DNA of 64,000 nt from Parapusillimonas sp013416435 (GTDB lineage Bacteria; Pseudomonadota; Gammaproteobacteria; Burkholderiales; Burkholderiaceae_B): the NCBI RefSeq assembly GCF_052180245.1, contig NZ_CP197474.1:186001-250000 (forward strand), given 5' to 3'. The notes below the pieces were generated by a model. It saw only the letters and a list, made by a program, of their open reading frames with translations. It ran no database searches and had not been told where the DNA came from. A program made the position numbers and the translations under genes. Shown piece after piece: positions 63,179 to 64,000 of the stretch; position 1 is the first letter of the stretch, and every line of letters begins with the position of its first letter.

Positions 63179-63883
63179 AGCCTCATCCGGAGACGCCTCT
63201 TCCCGTAACTTCCGCGGCCGCCCTCGCGGCGCAGGCGCCACGCGTCGACTGGCACGGTTCGAAAGCTGGGCCAGGAAGTCCGCCTCGCCGACTGCCCACT
63301 GCCCGAACAGCGCCTTCTCGATCCGTAGCCCCTCCGCCCCCGACAGCCCCCGTGACAGTTTCTCGCGGTAATGCGCCTGACGCGCGAACGGCGTGTTGCC
63401 GCCGGCCCAGTAATCGTGATGGTCCGTCAAAATGGCGCTTACGGTCGCACCTGTGTGATCCCGCGCCGACGACCATGGCCAGATCTCGGGACGATCCACA
63501 TAATGCAGTTGCGACGGCAGCGACTCCAGCCAGACCATGGTCGGCAGTACCCACGTGCCCGGCTCGACCAGCGCGCTCCGGTAGCGTCCCGCGAAGACCC
63601 GGCCTGGCGCCCCGGCCGACGCGATCCGCCTGCCCATCGCCTGCACCAATCGCGGCATGCTGCGCTCGTCGGGCGGCGTGGCCAGCAGGATGATGCGGTC
63701 GTTGAGCAGCAGCCAGGCGTGCAACGACACCTTGTATTCGCGGACTTCGCGCTCCAGCATGAGCTTGAGCGCGTCCAGCTCGTCGGCCGGCGTCGGGTCG
63801 GAGGCGCGCGCCAGCGGATGTGCGAACCGTGCCTCCACCAGCTGTGGAATGGACGGTGCGTAAAGACGTGGCAGACGGGCCAT
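63140..63883 (-). CDS. RAYT-like (Y1 transposase-related) protein without HUH motif, AT-hook-like tail
   Basis: 247 aa from ATG 63883; the start M-A-R-L-P-R-L is that of REP-associated tyrosine transposases. Other RAYT-like blocks: H-A-W-L-L-L-N-D-R-I-I-L-L-A-T-P at 55-70, G-R-V-F-A-G-R-Y-R-S-A-L-V near 90-105, and P-E-I-W-P-W-S-S-A-R. At the position of the catalytic H-U-H this protein has R63-I-I65. Where the catalytic Tyr is expected (Y-x-x-x-N-P-V-R-A in relatives) it has M-V-W-L-E-S-L. Near residues 220-225 lies R-G-R-P-R-K, an AT-hook-like core. The last 12 or so residues are encoded by a palindrome copy. Probably a DNA-binding derivative without nicking activity. Confidence 0.7.
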   Translation of the reverse strand: MARLPRLYAPSIPQLVEARFAHPLARASDPTPADELDALKLMLEREVREYKVSLHAWLLLNDRIILLATPPDERSMPRLVQAMGRRIASAGAPGRVFAGRYRSALVEPGTWVLPTMVWLESLPSQLHYVDRPEIWPWSSARDHTGATVSAILTDHHDYWAGGNTPFARQAHYREKLSRGLSGAEGLRIEKALFGQWAVGEADFLAQLSNRASRRVAPAPRGRPRKLREEASPDEAGVRPRTEPDPSS

Positions 63884-63993
63884 GGCGGCATGGGAAGCGG
63901 GTGAGGAAGAAATAATTCTAACGTGTGCACGGCTCGGCGGAATCAATTAATCTAAGGCGTACGTCCTCGATGAACCCAACAGGGAGTATGACT

Positions 63994-64000
63994 ATGCAGT
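63994..64000 (+). CDS. start of a gene running off the window (tentative)
   Basis: AGGGAG at 63981-63986 is followed by ATG at 63988 and a better-spaced ATG at 63994, both in the same frame. Only two or three codons (M-T-M-Q or M-Q) are visible, so nothing can be said of the product. It would be divergent from the RAYT-like gene. Confidence 0.35.

Overview
The window is about 64 kb of high-GC DNA (mostly around 60-65% by eye). It looks like a chromosome of a betaproteobacterium of the Alcaligenaceae (Bordetella / Achromobacter / Pusillimonas group). Three things point there: the syntenic block gltBD - mlaFEDAC - ABC transporter - ibaG - murA - hisGD-BHAFIE - hinT - tatABC - HtrA-type protease; the petABC - sspAB block; and three Bug/TctC-type periplasmic receptors beside small catabolic clusters. 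The family assignment is from memory of gene order and protein motifs, not from a search.

Layout. 1-2.1 kb: LemA and two TPM-domain proteins. 2.1-5.3 kb: membrane/GTPase operon DUF1232-DUF2868-DUF3482. 6.1-12.6 kb: peptide ABC importer with an ArgE-like amidohydrolase. 12.8-13.4 kb: 2'-5' RNA ligase. 13.6-17.3 kb: CoA-transferase / GntR / enoyl-CoA hydratase / Bug operon. 17.5-19.6 kb: TonB receptor of the YncD (PqqU) type. 19.8-21.4 kb: small EamA protein and a CorA-like transporter. 21.6-25.4 kb: LysR-controlled Bug / tautomerase / metallo-beta-lactamase-fold / CMD operon. 25.5-29.5 kb: P-loop kinase, LysR, extradiol dioxygenase, SDR, cytochrome b561. 29.5-32.65 kb: a lower-GC catabolic island (Bug, alpha/beta hydrolase, tautomerase, XRE-cupin regulator) bounded by a diverged copy of the cytochrome b561 gene end. 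32.8-34.5 kb: D-Ala-D-Ala dipeptidase, tRNA-Thr and an HpaI-type aldolase. 34.6-38.8 kb: sspBA and the bc1 complex. 39-41.4 kb: MscL, Nif3 and HtrA. 41.6-50.7 kb: tatCBA, hinT, his genes, murA and ibaG. 50.7-56.3 kb: ABC exporter and mla phospholipid-transport genes. 56.4-62.6 kb: gltDB. 63.1-63.9 kb: a RAYT-like gene.

The outstanding feature is a dispersed 30-bp palindrome: two nested 13-bp palindromes, GGGGTCAGACCCC and GGGGTCTGACCCC, around a GTAC core. I count about 27 near-full and about 15 partial copies in 16 clusters, almost all within tens of bases of a stop codon. Variants carry compensatory changes. Some copies are followed by T-tracts, and four genes end inside a copy. At the right end lies a protein that looks like a REP-associated tyrosine transposase (RAYT) but lacks the HUH motif and the catalytic tyrosine, carries an AT-hook-like RGRPRK, and ends inside a copy of the palindrome. 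A REP-like system with a catalytically dead, possibly domesticated RAYT relative is the best candidate here for an undescribed system.

Other points: hisC is missing from the his cluster and HisG is the short, HisZ-dependent form; mlaB is missing from its usual place, where a palindrome cluster sits; and the 5' end of gltB is partly duplicated 330 bp upstream.
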